DNA of 64,000 nt from Arthrobacter sp. ISL-95 (GTDB lineage: Bacteria > Actinomycetota > Actinomycetes > Actinomycetales > Micrococcaceae), in contig NZ_JAGGPR010000005.1 in assembly GCF_018613695.1 (NCBI RefSeq), positions 181,509 through 245,508 on the forward strand, written 5' to 3'. The position numbers were made by a program, and so were the translations under genes. Below are positions 54,324-62,318 of this stretch, piece by piece. The notes below the pieces were generated by a model that searched no databases, was not told where the DNA came from, and saw only the letters and a program-made list of their open reading frames with translations. Positions within the stretch are counted from its first letter, which is position 1; each line of letters begins with the position of its first letter.

Positions 54324-55841
54324 ATGAGTTCAGATATGCAGGTCTTCAAACTGCCCGACCTTGGCGAGGGCCTCACCGAGGCCGAACTGGTGAACTGGCT
54401 CGTTGCCGTGGGTGACGAGATTGTGGTTGACCAGCCCATCGCCGAGGTCGAAACCGCCAAGTCCATGGTTGAGGTGCCCTCGCCTTACGCCGGCACCGTT
54501 GCCGAGCTGCACGGTGAGGCCGGTCAAACGCTCGACGTCGGCAAGCCGCTGATCTCGATCGCTCGCGCAGGTTCTTCCACGGGTTCGCCCGCTGCCGCTC
54601 CTGTTACGGCTCCTGCTGGTTCTGTTGATCCTTCGCCCGTGTCCTCGGGGCTTGACGTTTCGTCCGACGTGGAAGCTGCTGCCGAGACGTACCGGACCGA
54701 GGAGAAGGCAGGCTCCGGCAACGTGCTGATTGGGTACGGTACGCCTGGGGGAGTGACCGGTGGCCGGACGCGTCCGCGGAAGGCGAGCGTTTCAGTTGTT
54801 GATTCTGCTGTTTCTGTTGCGGCTCCTGTTGCTGAGCCGGTGATGGAGCCGGCTGTGGCCGGGACGCGCATCCCCGGCAAGCTCAGTGCTGTCATCTCGC
54901 CGCTGGTACGGAAGATGGCGCGCGACCATGGTGTTTCCCTCGAAGCGATTGAGGGTTCGGGTTCCAGCGGGCTGATCATGCGCCGGGACGTGGAGGCGGC
55001 GATTAGTGAGCCTTCTGTTGCTGCTTCTTCTCGTGTTTCTGCTCCCGCGGCGGCTCCGGCTACGGCTCCCGCCACGGCTGCCGCTCCCGTTGCTGCTTCC
55101 GCTGATGCGGGTGCCGTTGACAGCCGGACTGGTTTGTCCGTCTCTGCGCGGACGCCCGTTCGCGGGGTCCGCAAGGCTGTGGCCGCGAACATGACCCGCA
55201 GCCGCTCGGAGATCCCCGAAGCCACGGTTTGGGTGGACGTGGACGCTACCGCGCTGCTGGAAATGCGGGCCGAGCTCAAGAAACGCGCACCGCACGATAC
55301 CCCTGGTCTGCTGGCCTTCATCGCTCGTTTTGTCACGGCTGGGTTAAAAAAGTACCCGGCCCTGAACACGCGCTTTGAAACTGCCTCGGATGGCTCGCAG
55401 GAGATTGTCGGTTTCGACGGCATCAACCTCGGCTTCGCCGCACAGACCGACCGCGGACTCGTGGTCCCGTCCGTACGGAACGCCCATGAGCTGAGCGCCC
55501 GCGAACTGGACGCAGAGATCCGCCGACTCACCGCCGTCGCGCGCGACGGAAAGGCGACGCCCACCGAACTGGGCTCCGGCACCTTCACCCTGAACAACTA
55601 CGGCGTGTTCGGTGTGGACGGCTCGGCCGCGATCATCAACTACCCCGAGGTAGCGATGCTGGGCGTGGGCCGCATCATCGACAAGCCCTGGGTGGTCAAC
55701 GGTGAGCTGGCAGTCCGCAAGGTCACCGAATTGACCCTCGCCTTCGACCACCGCGTGTGCGACGGCGAAACCGCGGCCGGCTTCCTCCGGTACGTGGCCG
55801 ACGCAATCGAAAACCCGGGTGGAGCGCTCGCGGACATCTAG
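54324..55841 (+). CDS. bkdC: 2-oxoacid dehydrogenase E2 (dihydrolipoyl acyltransferase)
   Basis: 505 residues. Lipoyl domain at 1-80 with VETAKSMVEVPSP (lipoylated Lys), Ala/Pro/Ser linker, a peripheral-subunit binding domain SPLVRKMARDHGVSLEAIEG at ~190-225, a second Ala-rich linker, and the acyltransferase domain from ~275: RKAVAANMTRSRSEIPEATV, DGINLGFAAQTDRGLVVPSV and FDHRVCDGETAAGFLRYVAD with the His-x3-Asp active site. Transfers acyl groups to CoA. The start codon follows GGGAGGA. E3 is not in the window and must be shared from elsewhere. Confidence 0.9.
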   Translation: MSSDMQVFKLPDLGEGLTEAELVNWLVAVGDEIVVDQPIAEVETAKSMVEVPSPYAGTVAELHGEAGQTLDVGKPLISIARAGSSTGSPAAAPVTAPAGSVDPSPVSSGLDVSSDVEAAAETYRTEEKAGSGNVLIGYGTPGGVTGGRTRPRKASVSVVDSAVSVAAPVAEPVMEPAVAGTRIPGKLSAVISPLVRKMARDHGVSLEAIEGSGSSGLIMRRDVEAAISEPSVAASSRVSAPAAAPATAPATAAAPVAASADAGAVDSRTGLSVSARTPVRGVRKAVAANMTRSRSEIPEATVWVDVDATALLEMRAELKKRAPHDTPGLLAFIARFVTAGLKKYPALNTRFETASDGSQEIVGFDGINLGFAAQTDRGLVVPSVRNAHELSARELDAEIRRLTAVARDGKATPTELGSGTFTLNNYGVFGVDGSAAIINYPEVAMLGVGRIIDKPWVVNGELAVRKVTELTLAFDHRVCDGETAAGFLRYVADAIENPGGALADI

Positions 55842-55853
55842 CCCCGTCCCGCA

Positions 55854-55970
55854 CCCTCTCTCACATCCCATCCCTTAATCGCGGTCCCTCTCTCACGTCC
55901 CTCGGGTTTGATCCGGACGGTCTATCAGATCCCTCGGGTTTGGGCGGGTCGCTCTATCACCTCCTGAGTA
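55854..55970. repeat. Short interspersed direct repeats after the E2 gene
   Basis: CCCTCTCTCAC occurs at 55854 and 55886; CCCTCGGGTTTG occurs at 55899 and 55931; a further TCTATCA/TCTATCA pair accompanies them. The 32-base spacing is the same for both pairs, so this looks like a degenerate tandem duplication. Possibly a repetitive intergenic element of the genus; other copies cannot be checked here. Confidence 0.4.
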
Positions 55971-56095
55971 GTTCCTCGGTATCTGCCCGCAGGCGGGCTT
56001 CCCATTACGGGGTGCCCGCCGGGTGGGCGGGTGTGAGACGTTTGGACGCGCCCGACGCCGTAGACGATCCTTTTGCGGGACGCTTCGAAACTACT

Positions 56096-56329
56096 TCAGC
56101 TGCCAGTTGGACCCTCGTCGTTCGCGACACCCTCGATCCAGTCCACAGCTTCGTCCGAAAGCTGGGGGCCGTCTGCTGATCCGCTTGCCCACCACCTCGA
56201 ATCGCTGGTGCCGCCCGTAGCCGCCATGATGCGGGTGACTACTTCCGGCGGCAGCGGCTCGCCGTTGTGTTCAATGAGCCAGTCGCGGGTTTCTGCATCG
56301 AGCAAAGGCCACCACACTTGGATATCCAT
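56096..56329 (-). CDS. Small acidic soluble protein, 77 aa
   Basis: MDIQVWWPLLDAETRDWLIE is followed by HNGEPLPPEVVTRIMAATGG and ends QLSDEAVDWIEGVANDEGPT. The composition (helical, acidic, Trp-rich) and size fit a conserved actinobacterial hypothetical protein. GGAATG lies before the ATG; the longer frame of 113 residues has an Arg/Pro-rich nonsense N-terminus. Function unknown. Confidence 0.6.
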   Translation of the reverse strand: MDIQVWWPLLDAETRDWLIEHNGEPLPPEVVTRIMAATGGTSDSRWWASGSADGPQLSDEAVDWIEGVANDEGPTGS

Positions 56330-56513
56330 CAACACAGCATTCCACCGGGAAGGTCTTGGGCACATAGCCCGCGTGGGGAGATCGGTCTCGATTACTGGTC
56401 CCTGCCGGCACCTACGCAAAACGCCTGGTCTGGTCACTATTTACTCGGCCATACCGCTAAGTAGGCTCCTACGCGCCCCAAAGTCGAAAAGCACGCCCAG
56501 GCCTTGACGTCAC

Positions 56514-56530
56514 ACTTGCATTTTGCAAGT
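56514..56530. promoter_or_regulatory. Operator ACTTGCA-TTT-TGCAAGT of the VOC/HxlR unit
   Basis: A perfect 7-base inverted repeat. It sits between a TTGACG box at 56504-56509 and an AAGTAT box at 56527-56532 (17-base spacer), so a bound dimer would block the promoter. The gene pair behind it encodes an HxlR regulator, the likely ligand of this site. Confidence 0.65.
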
Positions 56531-56539
56531 ATGGGCCGC

Positions 56540-56944
56540 ATGAGCCTCTTCATCACATGCCCGGTTGAGAGCGTCGAGCGCGCTACCACCTTCTATACCG
56601 CCCTCGGCTGGACCCTCAACACCAAAATGTCCGATCACAACGTGTCATGCTTCGCCATCGCGCCCGAGCAGTACGTCATGCTCGGCAGCCGCGAGATGTA
56701 CGCGAGCATCGGCGCCTCCGAGGAGCTGGTCGGCGGACCCGACACCCCCTCGAAGGTTACGGTCTCCTTCGACCTCGGCAGCCGCGAGGCGGTGGACGAA
56801 CTTATCGAACGCGCGGGTGCCGCCGGCGGGCGGATCGGTGACACCGACGACTACCCCTTCATGTACCAGCGCCAGTTCGACGACCCCGATGGCTACCACT
56901 ACTCGCCGTTTTGGATGAAACCGGACGCCGATCCGACCGCGTGA
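56540..56944 (+). CDS. VOC-superfamily (glyoxalase-like) protein
   Basis: 134 residues. MSLFITCPVESVERATTFYT opens a betaalphabetabetabeta module, GGPDTPSKVTVSFDLGSREA the second, and DDYPFMYQRQFDDPDGYHYS carries the closing metal-site region with Asp-Pro-Asp-Gly. Proteins of this group include glyoxalases, dioxygenases and resistance enzymes. An earlier ATG at 56531 exists, but the predicted transcription start would leave it inside the promoter, suggesting a leaderless mRNA from 56540. Overlaps the HxlR start (GTGA). Confidence 0.8.
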   Translation: MSLFITCPVESVERATTFYTALGWTLNTKMSDHNVSCFAIAPEQYVMLGSREMYASIGASEELVGGPDTPSKVTVSFDLGSREAVDELIERAGAAGGRIGDTDDYPFMYQRQFDDPDGYHYSPFWMKPDADPTA

Positions 56945-57243
56945 GCAATCTCGCTGCGGCCCTCGACGTCGTCGGGCCACGGTGGGCCCTGCTTATCGTG
57001 GAGCGGCTGCTCGACGGGCCACAGCGCTACGGCGATCTGCAGCGCGACCTCGGAGTGCCGACCAACATGCTCGCCACCCGCTTGCGCGAGCTCGAGGCCG
57101 CCGGGGTACTGTCCCGTCTGCCCCTCCGGCACAACACCCGTGCCTACGCGCTGACCGAGAGAGGGCTCGCCTTGCGCGAGGCGATTGTCGCGCTGGAACG
57201 CTGGGGTGGCGCGGAGTGGCCCAGGAGCGCCCTGGACACTTAA
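56941..57243 (+). CDS. HxlR-family transcriptional regulator
   Basis: 100 residues from a GTG overlapping the VOC stop. NLAAALDVVGPRWALLIVER, DGPQRYGDLQRDLGVPTNML, RLRELEAAGVLSRLPLRHNT and YALTERGLALREAIVALERW follow the winged-helix HxlR pattern (first helix with PRW, then the RYxDL motif and recognition helix). No Cys is present, so a thiol switch as in YodB or HypR is unlikely. It probably represses the VOC/HxlR pair through the palindrome in front. Confidence 0.85.
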   Translation: MSNLAAALDVVGPRWALLIVERLLDGPQRYGDLQRDLGVPTNMLATRLRELEAAGVLSRLPLRHNTRAYALTERGLALREAIVALERWGGAEWPRSALDT

Positions 57244-57301
57244 CGCCTTTAAGAACCAGTCCAAGTCGCCCTTCTGCACGCCCATTCACGAGAGGACCGC
57301 C

Positions 57302-58057
57302 ATGGCCAAGCACGGCGCCGCCGACCCCTACCGTCTCGAAACGCAGCTATACAAGCACGGTATCTACCCCGAAACCTGGGCATGGAGGAACGCCGACTAC
57401 AGCCAATATCAGTCCAGAAATGCGGCGATAGGGCAGCGCGTCTACGGCGACCGCCAAGTCACGTCCCCGTGGGGCAGAGGCAGTGGTGACAGCAGTGTCA
57501 GCCACATTTGGCTCAGCGCGGCACTTATCAATATGCTCACAGTCATTCCTGGCGTCACGGTCTTCCACCGCCTCAGGGCTCCGGGCACACCACGTAAACC
57601 GCTGAACACGAAGTTCCCCATTGAGCACGCCGTCCTACATGGCTCCACCGTCTTCCTGATTGACCCCAACGGCTCCTATTGGTCCAAGCTGTCCCTGGGA
57701 TGGACGCAGAAGCAGAACGGGCGGTACGGCATCGGCCCGAAGGCGCACTTCAGCTACAACCATGAAGGCCTCGCCGACGGGGCCCGCCGCTTCACGACCC
57801 TCCCCGGGATTCAGCAAGTGATCCCACTGCTGGGCATGAATGTCACTCCGATGTCAGGCGTGGACTCCAGCCGCAACCCGCCGATCACGCCCGTGGTCCG
57901 GTGGTCTCCCCAAGGCGTGGGACTATTCACGATCAACGAGATGATGGACTTCATCAGCTCCAGCATCACCGCCGCTCTGCCATCCTGGCAGGACAATCCG
58001 GAGCTCCGGACCGCCATGATCGACCTGCAGGAACGGACCCTCTTCACCTTCAACTGA
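57302..58057 (+). CDS. Unknown protein, 251 aa, weakly nuclease-related (NERD-like)
   Basis: GAGAGGA lies seven bases before the ATG. The protein has one hydrophobic region (SHIWLSAALINMLTVIPGVT), then FPIEHAVLHGSTVFLIDPNG, which resembles the strand-turn-strand of NERD domains where an Asp-His-V...GxVFxIDxK pattern is expected. The Lys normally following is replaced here (Asn-Gly-Ser-Tyr), so nuclease activity is doubtful. The C-terminus (FTINEMMDFISSSITAALPS) is helical. It is 58 bp after the HxlR gene and may be a separate unit. Confidence 0.5.
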   Translation: MAKHGAADPYRLETQLYKHGIYPETWAWRNADYSQYQSRNAAIGQRVYGDRQVTSPWGRGSGDSSVSHIWLSAALINMLTVIPGVTVFHRLRAPGTPRKPLNTKFPIEHAVLHGSTVFLIDPNGSYWSKLSLGWTQKQNGRYGIGPKAHFSYNHEGLADGARRFTTLPGIQQVIPLLGMNVTPMSGVDSSRNPPITPVVRWSPQGVGLFTINEMMDFISSSITAALPSWQDNPELRTAMIDLQERTLFTFN

Positions 58058-58256
58058 ACGGCCCGGCTAACACGCACGATGCACGCTTCAACCCGACGCC
58101 CTTGAACGGAGTTGTGAGCTGCATGTTTTGCACACGACCCTTGCGTTTTGCCGGTATGACCCCTGCACGTAAACATCGATCCTTTACCGGACGCTCACAA
58201 TCCGCCACTGGCCTGACGAAGAAAATCTGCGGTGGGCGGGCCCGGTCAAGCGAGGA

Positions 58257-58700
58257 TCAGGGCTGCTTGGAGAGGACGTAATTCTGGGTGAGGTTGTCGA
58301 TGTCTCCGGGATAGATGGTGACCCGAACGGTTCCATCGTTGTCTTTCTCTACCAATAGACCCCGTCGTACCTTCGTGGGATCGGTTTTCCCTGGGTCGGC
58401 GACTGGCCCTATCACGCCGGATTGATTCTCGTATCTCGCCTCTGGTTTATCCAGCCGAGATAAGGACTCCCACGTCCAGGAGGATGAGGTACCCGAGCTT
58501 TTCAGCCTTTCCACGGAACGGCTGTCCAAGGGGAAAATCCTTGACGGCAAGTGAGTTGTCGGCATGCAGCTCCATGGTCGCAGCCGGGACATCGTTGCCA
58601 ACTGTGCTTTCGTCGGCCGAGCCGACCCATGTCCCGGTCAACTCATCACGGTTCGCTGCAGGCCGCTGAGTACAGCCCGTAAGCCCGGGCTGCGTCTCAC
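58257..58700 (-). pseudogene. Frameshifted lipoprotein
   Basis: One frame gives LTGCTQRPAANRDELTGTWV, a lipobox followed by the start of a mature domain, then ATMELHADNSLAVKDFPLGQ; about 58480-58510 the sense passes to the next frame with SSGTSSSWTWESLSRLDKPE and ENQSGVIGPVADPGKTDP to a stop at 58257 (YVLSKQP). The hydrophobic signal before LTGC is degraded. Resembles small LTGTW-type lipoproteins seen in Micrococcaceae. Confidence 0.55.
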
Positions 58701-58748
58701 GTGGACGAAGAGACCGTTTGAGAATCGGCTATCGGACGGCTGTAGGCC

Positions 58749-60200
58749 TTATTTCGGTGGCTCGAAGCCGCCGAGCGTCTGCTCGAGCAGTTCAGCCAGG
58801 CGCAGCGGGGTGCGGTCCTCGTACATCGGACCGATGAGTTGTACGCCTACAGGCAGCCCCTCCGGGGACCGGCCGGCGGGTATGGCGGTGGCAGGTAGTC
58901 CGGGCAAGGTGGCCAGACCGGCCCAGATCGATTGATCAACGGACGGGTACGCGACGCCGTCGATGTCGATCCTCTGTTCCCCGCGGTCCGGGTTGTGGTC
59001 GTGCGGGAACGCGGGAATCGACATGATCGGACACACCACGGCATCGAATTCGGCGAAGAATTGCCGCCACGCGTGACGGTGAACTTCACGGCGGATGTCG
59101 GCGTCGATCCAATCGCGGTGGCTCAGGACCAGACCGCGCAGCCGTGTCGCGTCCATGCTCTGGTCATCCGGGTTCAGGGTGGCGGCCTGTTTCTGCAGGT
59201 TTTCGTAGGCCGGCGCGGGAAGTCGGGCGCCGCTGCTCGAAAGCATCAACTTCGCGTAGAGCGTCGCGTTTTCGGCCAGGTCGGGCATGACCGGACTGTG
59301 CCGCTCGACGCGGGCCCCGCCGTCCACGAGCGCGGCGGCGACCCGGTTCAGCCCGGCCCGCACCGCGGACCCGGTCACAATGAGCGGATGCTCGTCGAGT
59401 ACCAGGACGCGGAAGTCGGAGAGCCTCTGGTGGCGGGCGGGCGGCAGAGTCAGATCGTAGGCGACGCCGCGCGTTAACGGGTCCGGTCCCGCCATCACAT
59501 CGAGCAACAATGTGAGGTCGCGGGCGGTGCGCGCCATTGGACCGCAGACGCCGAGGTCGCCCTCGATCGGCAACGCCGGTGCGTGCGGCGGCACCATCCC
59601 GCGGGTCGCCACCAGCCCGAACGTAGGCTTGTGTGCGTAAATACCGCAGAAATGCGCCGGGTTGCGCAGTGAACCTGCGAGGTCGGAGCCGATAGACAGC
59701 GCGCCGAGTCCCGATGCCAGCGCCGCCGCTGATCCGCCGGAGGACCCGCCTGGCGTGCGACCGTGGTCCCAAGGGTTATTGGTGGTGCCGTAGATCTCGT
59801 TGAAGCTCTGCCAATCTTGCAGCATGAACGGCACATTGGTTTTGCCGAGAATCACCGCTCCCGCGGCCTTCAACCGCGACACCATCACCGCGTCCTCATC
59901 GGGCGCATAGTTCGCATACTGCGGCATACCCCAGGTCGTGGGCAACCCGGCAACGTTGTAGGACTCTTTGACCGTCACAGGAATACCGAGCAGCGGCCGG
60001 TCCTCGCCGCGGGCGCGCGCCTCGTCAGCCCGACGCGCGGCGGCCCGTGCACGATCGAAGTCCGTCACACAGATCGAATTGATCGCCTTGTCGTCCCGCT
60101 CGATACGGAAGATCGCCTCGTCGGTCAGCTCAACCGAGGTCACCTCGCCGGTCCGCAATGCGGTCATCAGCTCTTCGGCCGAAAGAAATGCCCACTCCAT
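58749..60200 (-). CDS. Amidase (amidase signature family)
   Basis: 483 residues from MEWAFLSAEELMTALRTGEV. The Lys-cis-Ser-Ser triad is visible: GIPVTVKESYNVAGLPTTWG (Lys), then DHGRTPGGSSGGSAAALASG and ALSIGSDLAGSLRNPAHFCG (cis-Ser and nucleophile Ser). The C-terminal GLPVGVQLIGPMYEDRTPLR is typical of the family. Hydrolyses amides, possibly aryl or short-chain ones. A longer frame continues 50 residues upstream without homology and overlaps the neighbouring hydrolase gene. Confidence 0.9.
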   Translation of the reverse strand: MEWAFLSAEELMTALRTGEVTSVELTDEAIFRIERDDKAINSICVTDFDRARAAARRADEARARGEDRPLLGIPVTVKESYNVAGLPTTWGMPQYANYAPDEDAVMVSRLKAAGAVILGKTNVPFMLQDWQSFNEIYGTTNNPWDHGRTPGGSSGGSAAALASGLGALSIGSDLAGSLRNPAHFCGIYAHKPTFGLVATRGMVPPHAPALPIEGDLGVCGPMARTARDLTLLLDVMAGPDPLTRGVAYDLTLPPARHQRLSDFRVLVLDEHPLIVTGSAVRAGLNRVAAALVDGGARVERHSPVMPDLAENATLYAKLMLSSSGARLPAPAYENLQKQAATLNPDDQSMDATRLRGLVLSHRDWIDADIRREVHRHAWRQFFAEFDAVVCPIMSIPAFPHDHNPDRGEQRIDIDGVAYPSVDQSIWAGLATLPGLPATAIPAGRSPEGLPVGVQLIGPMYEDRTPLRLAELLEQTLGGFEPPK

Positions 60201-60333
60201 GAATCCGATTCTAGGGGCCGCCCCAGGCCGCTGCCCCATATCCCCGTTCACCGGGACGGCCTCGATGTTCGCTCCCGCGGCTTCCACGAATCGAAGAGCG
60301 GCGCCGGTGGAGCGCTGTTCGGTGACCGATCCT

Positions 60334-60933
60334 TTACCGGTCGTCTGCATCGATGCGTGCGAGGTTGAGCACAGCTGGGAGGCTTGTCACGCCATCTTCT
60401 GCCAAGAAGTGCCCGGCTCCCTGTTGAACATACAGCTGCGCGTCGAGGCGCTTAGCGAGGTTGTCAGATGATGCCGTCGGCACGAAAGGGTCCGCATCAG
60501 AGCGGATGACTGCCCGCTCGTGGATATTCCTTGCTATGCGTTCAACGTCAACGTTGGTTGCGAGGTATCCATCGAGTACGGGCAATGATTCCAGTGGCCC
60601 AGTGAAACCGGCTACCAACACAAGAGCGCCTAGTTCCCATGGCTCCGGAAGCGCCTCGAGCACGCGGAGTGCCGTGATGGCTCCGAGGGAATGCGCCACT
60701 ACTACCGTTCTCGCATCGAGCACTCCAAGTTCAGCACTGACAGCGCTCTCCCAGGCTGCTGCGTCAGGAGCGTCGGGGGCAGGAAGAAGGACCACTGTTG
60801 CGGCGATGCCTTCAGCTTGGAGTTCGCTTTTGAGCCAGGGGAACCAGTGTGCGTCCGGTGCTGCGGCGTACCCGTGGACGATGGCGACGCGTTGGATGGA
60901 ATGAGTCGGGCGGGCGGAGGTTGCTATGTTCAT
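60334..60933 (-). CDS. RBBP9/YdeN-type serine hydrolase
   Basis: 199 residues. VAIVHGYAAAPDAHWFPWLK, TVVVAHSLGAITALRVLEAL (nucleophile Ser in AHSLG), AVIRSDADPFVPTASSDNLA (Asp) and VQQGAGHFLAEDGVTSLPAV (His) define a small alpha/beta hydrolase of the RBBP9/YdeN group. Located divergent from a MerR regulator with a -35/-10 pair spaced 20 bases, so probably MerR-activated. Confidence 0.85.
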   Translation of the reverse strand: MNIATSARPTHSIQRVAIVHGYAAAPDAHWFPWLKSELQAEGIAATVVLLPAPDAPDAAAWESAVSAELGVLDARTVVVAHSLGAITALRVLEALPEPWELGALVLVAGFTGPLESLPVLDGYLATNVDVERIARNIHERAVIRSDADPFVPTASSDNLAKRLDAQLYVQQGAGHFLAEDGVTSLPAVLNLARIDADDR

Positions 60934-60940
60934 AAGCAAC

Positions 60941-60973
60941 GACCCTAGAGGGTCACGTTAGCGTGAGGGTCAA
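60941..60973 (-). promoter_or_regulatory. MerR-type promoter/operator for the RBBP9-like gene
   Basis: On the reverse strand TTGACC (60968-60973) and TAGGGT (60942-60947) are separated by 20 bases, the overlong spacer typical of MerR-activated promoters. The spacer contains TCACG-CTAA-CGTGA, an inverted repeat, and GACCCTAGAGGGTC at 60941-60954 is a second palindrome. The MerR gene starts 20 bases away on the other strand. Confidence 0.55.
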
Positions 60974-60993
60974 TTGGCTTAGGAAGGATTTCG

Positions 60994-61332
60994 ATGCTGA
61001 TCGGGGAGCTCTCTGAGCGAACGGGTGTGAGCCGGCGGGCGCTTCGCTACTACGAAGAGCAGGGCCTTCTCGTTCCCGAACGGGCGTGCAATGGATACCG
61101 TGTGTACTCCGGTGATGCTCCACTCATCGTGGCTCAGATTCAGGGCCTGTATGCCGCGGGCCTCGACTCCGACGCCATCCGCCAGTACCTTCCTTGCGCC
61201 CGTGGACGCACACCCGACCTCGAAATGTGTGCAGAACTACGTACACACCTAAGCGGCCGAGCGGCAGAACTTGGCACTCAGGCCGAGACTCTAATCCGGC
61301 AGCGCGAAGCGATCCTCGCCCACCTTTCCTAA
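60994..61332 (+). CDS. MerR-family transcriptional regulator
   Basis: 112 residues. MLIGELSERTGVSRRALRYY and EEQGLLVPERACNGYRVYSG are the MerR HTH and wing; QIQGLYAAGLDSDAIRQYLP follows, then a short coiled coil (SGRAAELGTQAETLIRQREA). CARGRTPDLEMC gives two Cys that might be a sensing pair. Smaller than drug-binding MerR proteins, closer to redox/metal or aldehyde types (AdhR/NmlR). Likely activates the divergent hydrolase. Confidence 0.85.
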   Translation: MLIGELSERTGVSRRALRYYEEQGLLVPERACNGYRVYSGDAPLIVAQIQGLYAAGLDSDAIRQYLPCARGRTPDLEMCAELRTHLSGRAAELGTQAETLIRQREAILAHLS

Positions 61333-61532
61333 AGCCCGGACTAGTGACACCGTTATCCCGCTCGCCAACCAAGGGTCCACAACGACTGTTGACCTGTACC
61401 CGGCATAGTGAATTTGACGGCTACGGGTAGCGTTCGCGACCCCTGCCTTTCGCGCCAGCGCCCGCAAGCCGATCCTTCAGCGGACGGTGCTCTCCCGGAT
61501 TGCGGCGCAGAGGAGCAATCTAGGATTTCAAG

Positions 61533-61964
61533 ATGCTACCTGCAAACGAAGTTGCTGGTCTGCCGGTCGAAGAGTATGGGTTTCCGGGACCCCTGCGAGA
61601 TGCACTCGTTGGCGCGATCCTTGATGGACGGAAGACGTGCACGACCTCTCTGGTCGTCCAATACGAGCTCGAGGACGAGCCTTTGCCGGTTGTCGGTCAA
61701 CGCGGTGTGGTCGTTGATTCGTCCGGGCTGCCCGTCTGCATCACAAAAGTCACCGAGGCTCGCGTAGTGCCCGTAGGCGCCGTTGATGCAGCACATGCGA
61801 TCGACGAAGGCGAGGGCTGCCAGGCAGTCTCCGACTGGCGCGCAGGGCACGAGGAAGTCTGGCATAGCCCCGACTTTCGGACCGCCATGCGTGATCCCAC
61901 CTTTACGGTCTCGGACTCGACGGAAGCCGTTTTAGCTCGTTTCTGTGTGCACGTCCAGCGCTAA
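61533..61964 (+). CDS. ASCH-domain protein
   Basis: 143 residues. The beginning FPGPLRDALVGAILDGRKTC and the run TTSLVVQYELEDEPLPVVGQ, then VDSSGLPVCITKVTEARVVP and DEGEGCQAVSDWRAGHEEVW match ASCH (PUA-like beta-barrel) proteins, in which these stretches line a nucleic-acid or small-ligand cleft. Possible role in RNA metabolism or coactivator function, or in nucleoside amidohydrolysis as in some bacterial ASCH proteins. Monocistronic. Confidence 0.8.
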   Translation: MLPANEVAGLPVEEYGFPGPLRDALVGAILDGRKTCTTSLVVQYELEDEPLPVVGQRGVVVDSSGLPVCITKVTEARVVPVGAVDAAHAIDEGEGCQAVSDWRAGHEEVWHSPDFRTAMRDPTFTVSDSTEAVLARFCVHVQR

Positions 61965-62093
61965 AATCCCGGCAAAATTGCGGTCTAGCGAGTGCACGGT
62001 GAGGGATCCTTTACCGTGGGTTTCTCTGGTCCTCCAGCTACGGGTAGCTTTTTCGTTGGTAGGACTTGCGTGATCGATGGAAGCCTTGGTGGT

Positions 62094-62310
62094 TTAGTAC
62101 GTTGCCGGTAGTGCGGATTTGAAGACTTTGGCCCATGCCGATCCGACCTGCTTCAGGAGCGGCCCGGTGGTGTACTTCAGCTCGTACTTCTGGCAGATTT
62201 CCTGGACTTTGGGTGCTACGTACCGGTGGGAGGGCAGGTCCGGGAAGGTGGTGCTCAATCTGGTGCGTGAGGTTGCCGGTCATCAGGTCTAGAGTTCCCT
62301 CCGGTGGCGA
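62094..62310 (-). pseudogene. C-terminal fragment of a second fatty acid desaturase
   Basis: Allowing two frame changes, the reverse strand gives LTHQIEHH (third His box), PDLPSHRYVAPKVQEICQKY and ELKYTTGPLLKQVGSAWAKV then FKSALPATY and a stop. This is the end of an actinobacterial acyl-lipid/acyl-CoA desaturase, different in sequence from the intact gene 9 bases away. The rest of the gene is missing. Confidence 0.65.
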
Positions 62311-62318
62311 GGATGCTG

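Noticed and set aside
54524..55597. A 357-residue reverse-strand frame opposite the E2 gene
   Set aside because: Ser/Ala/Thr-rich antisense shadow of the E2 linkers.
58167..62020. Recurring GATCCTTTACCG at about 58170, 60330 and 62004
   Set aside because: Short, irregularly placed (one inside or next to a coding region), with no symmetry; may be chance or an old repeat.
62036..62049. AGCTACGGGTAGCT followed by TTTT as a terminator
   Set aside because: The loop would be only two bases, so at most five pairs can form; GCTACGGGTAGC also appears at about 61421 in a different context.
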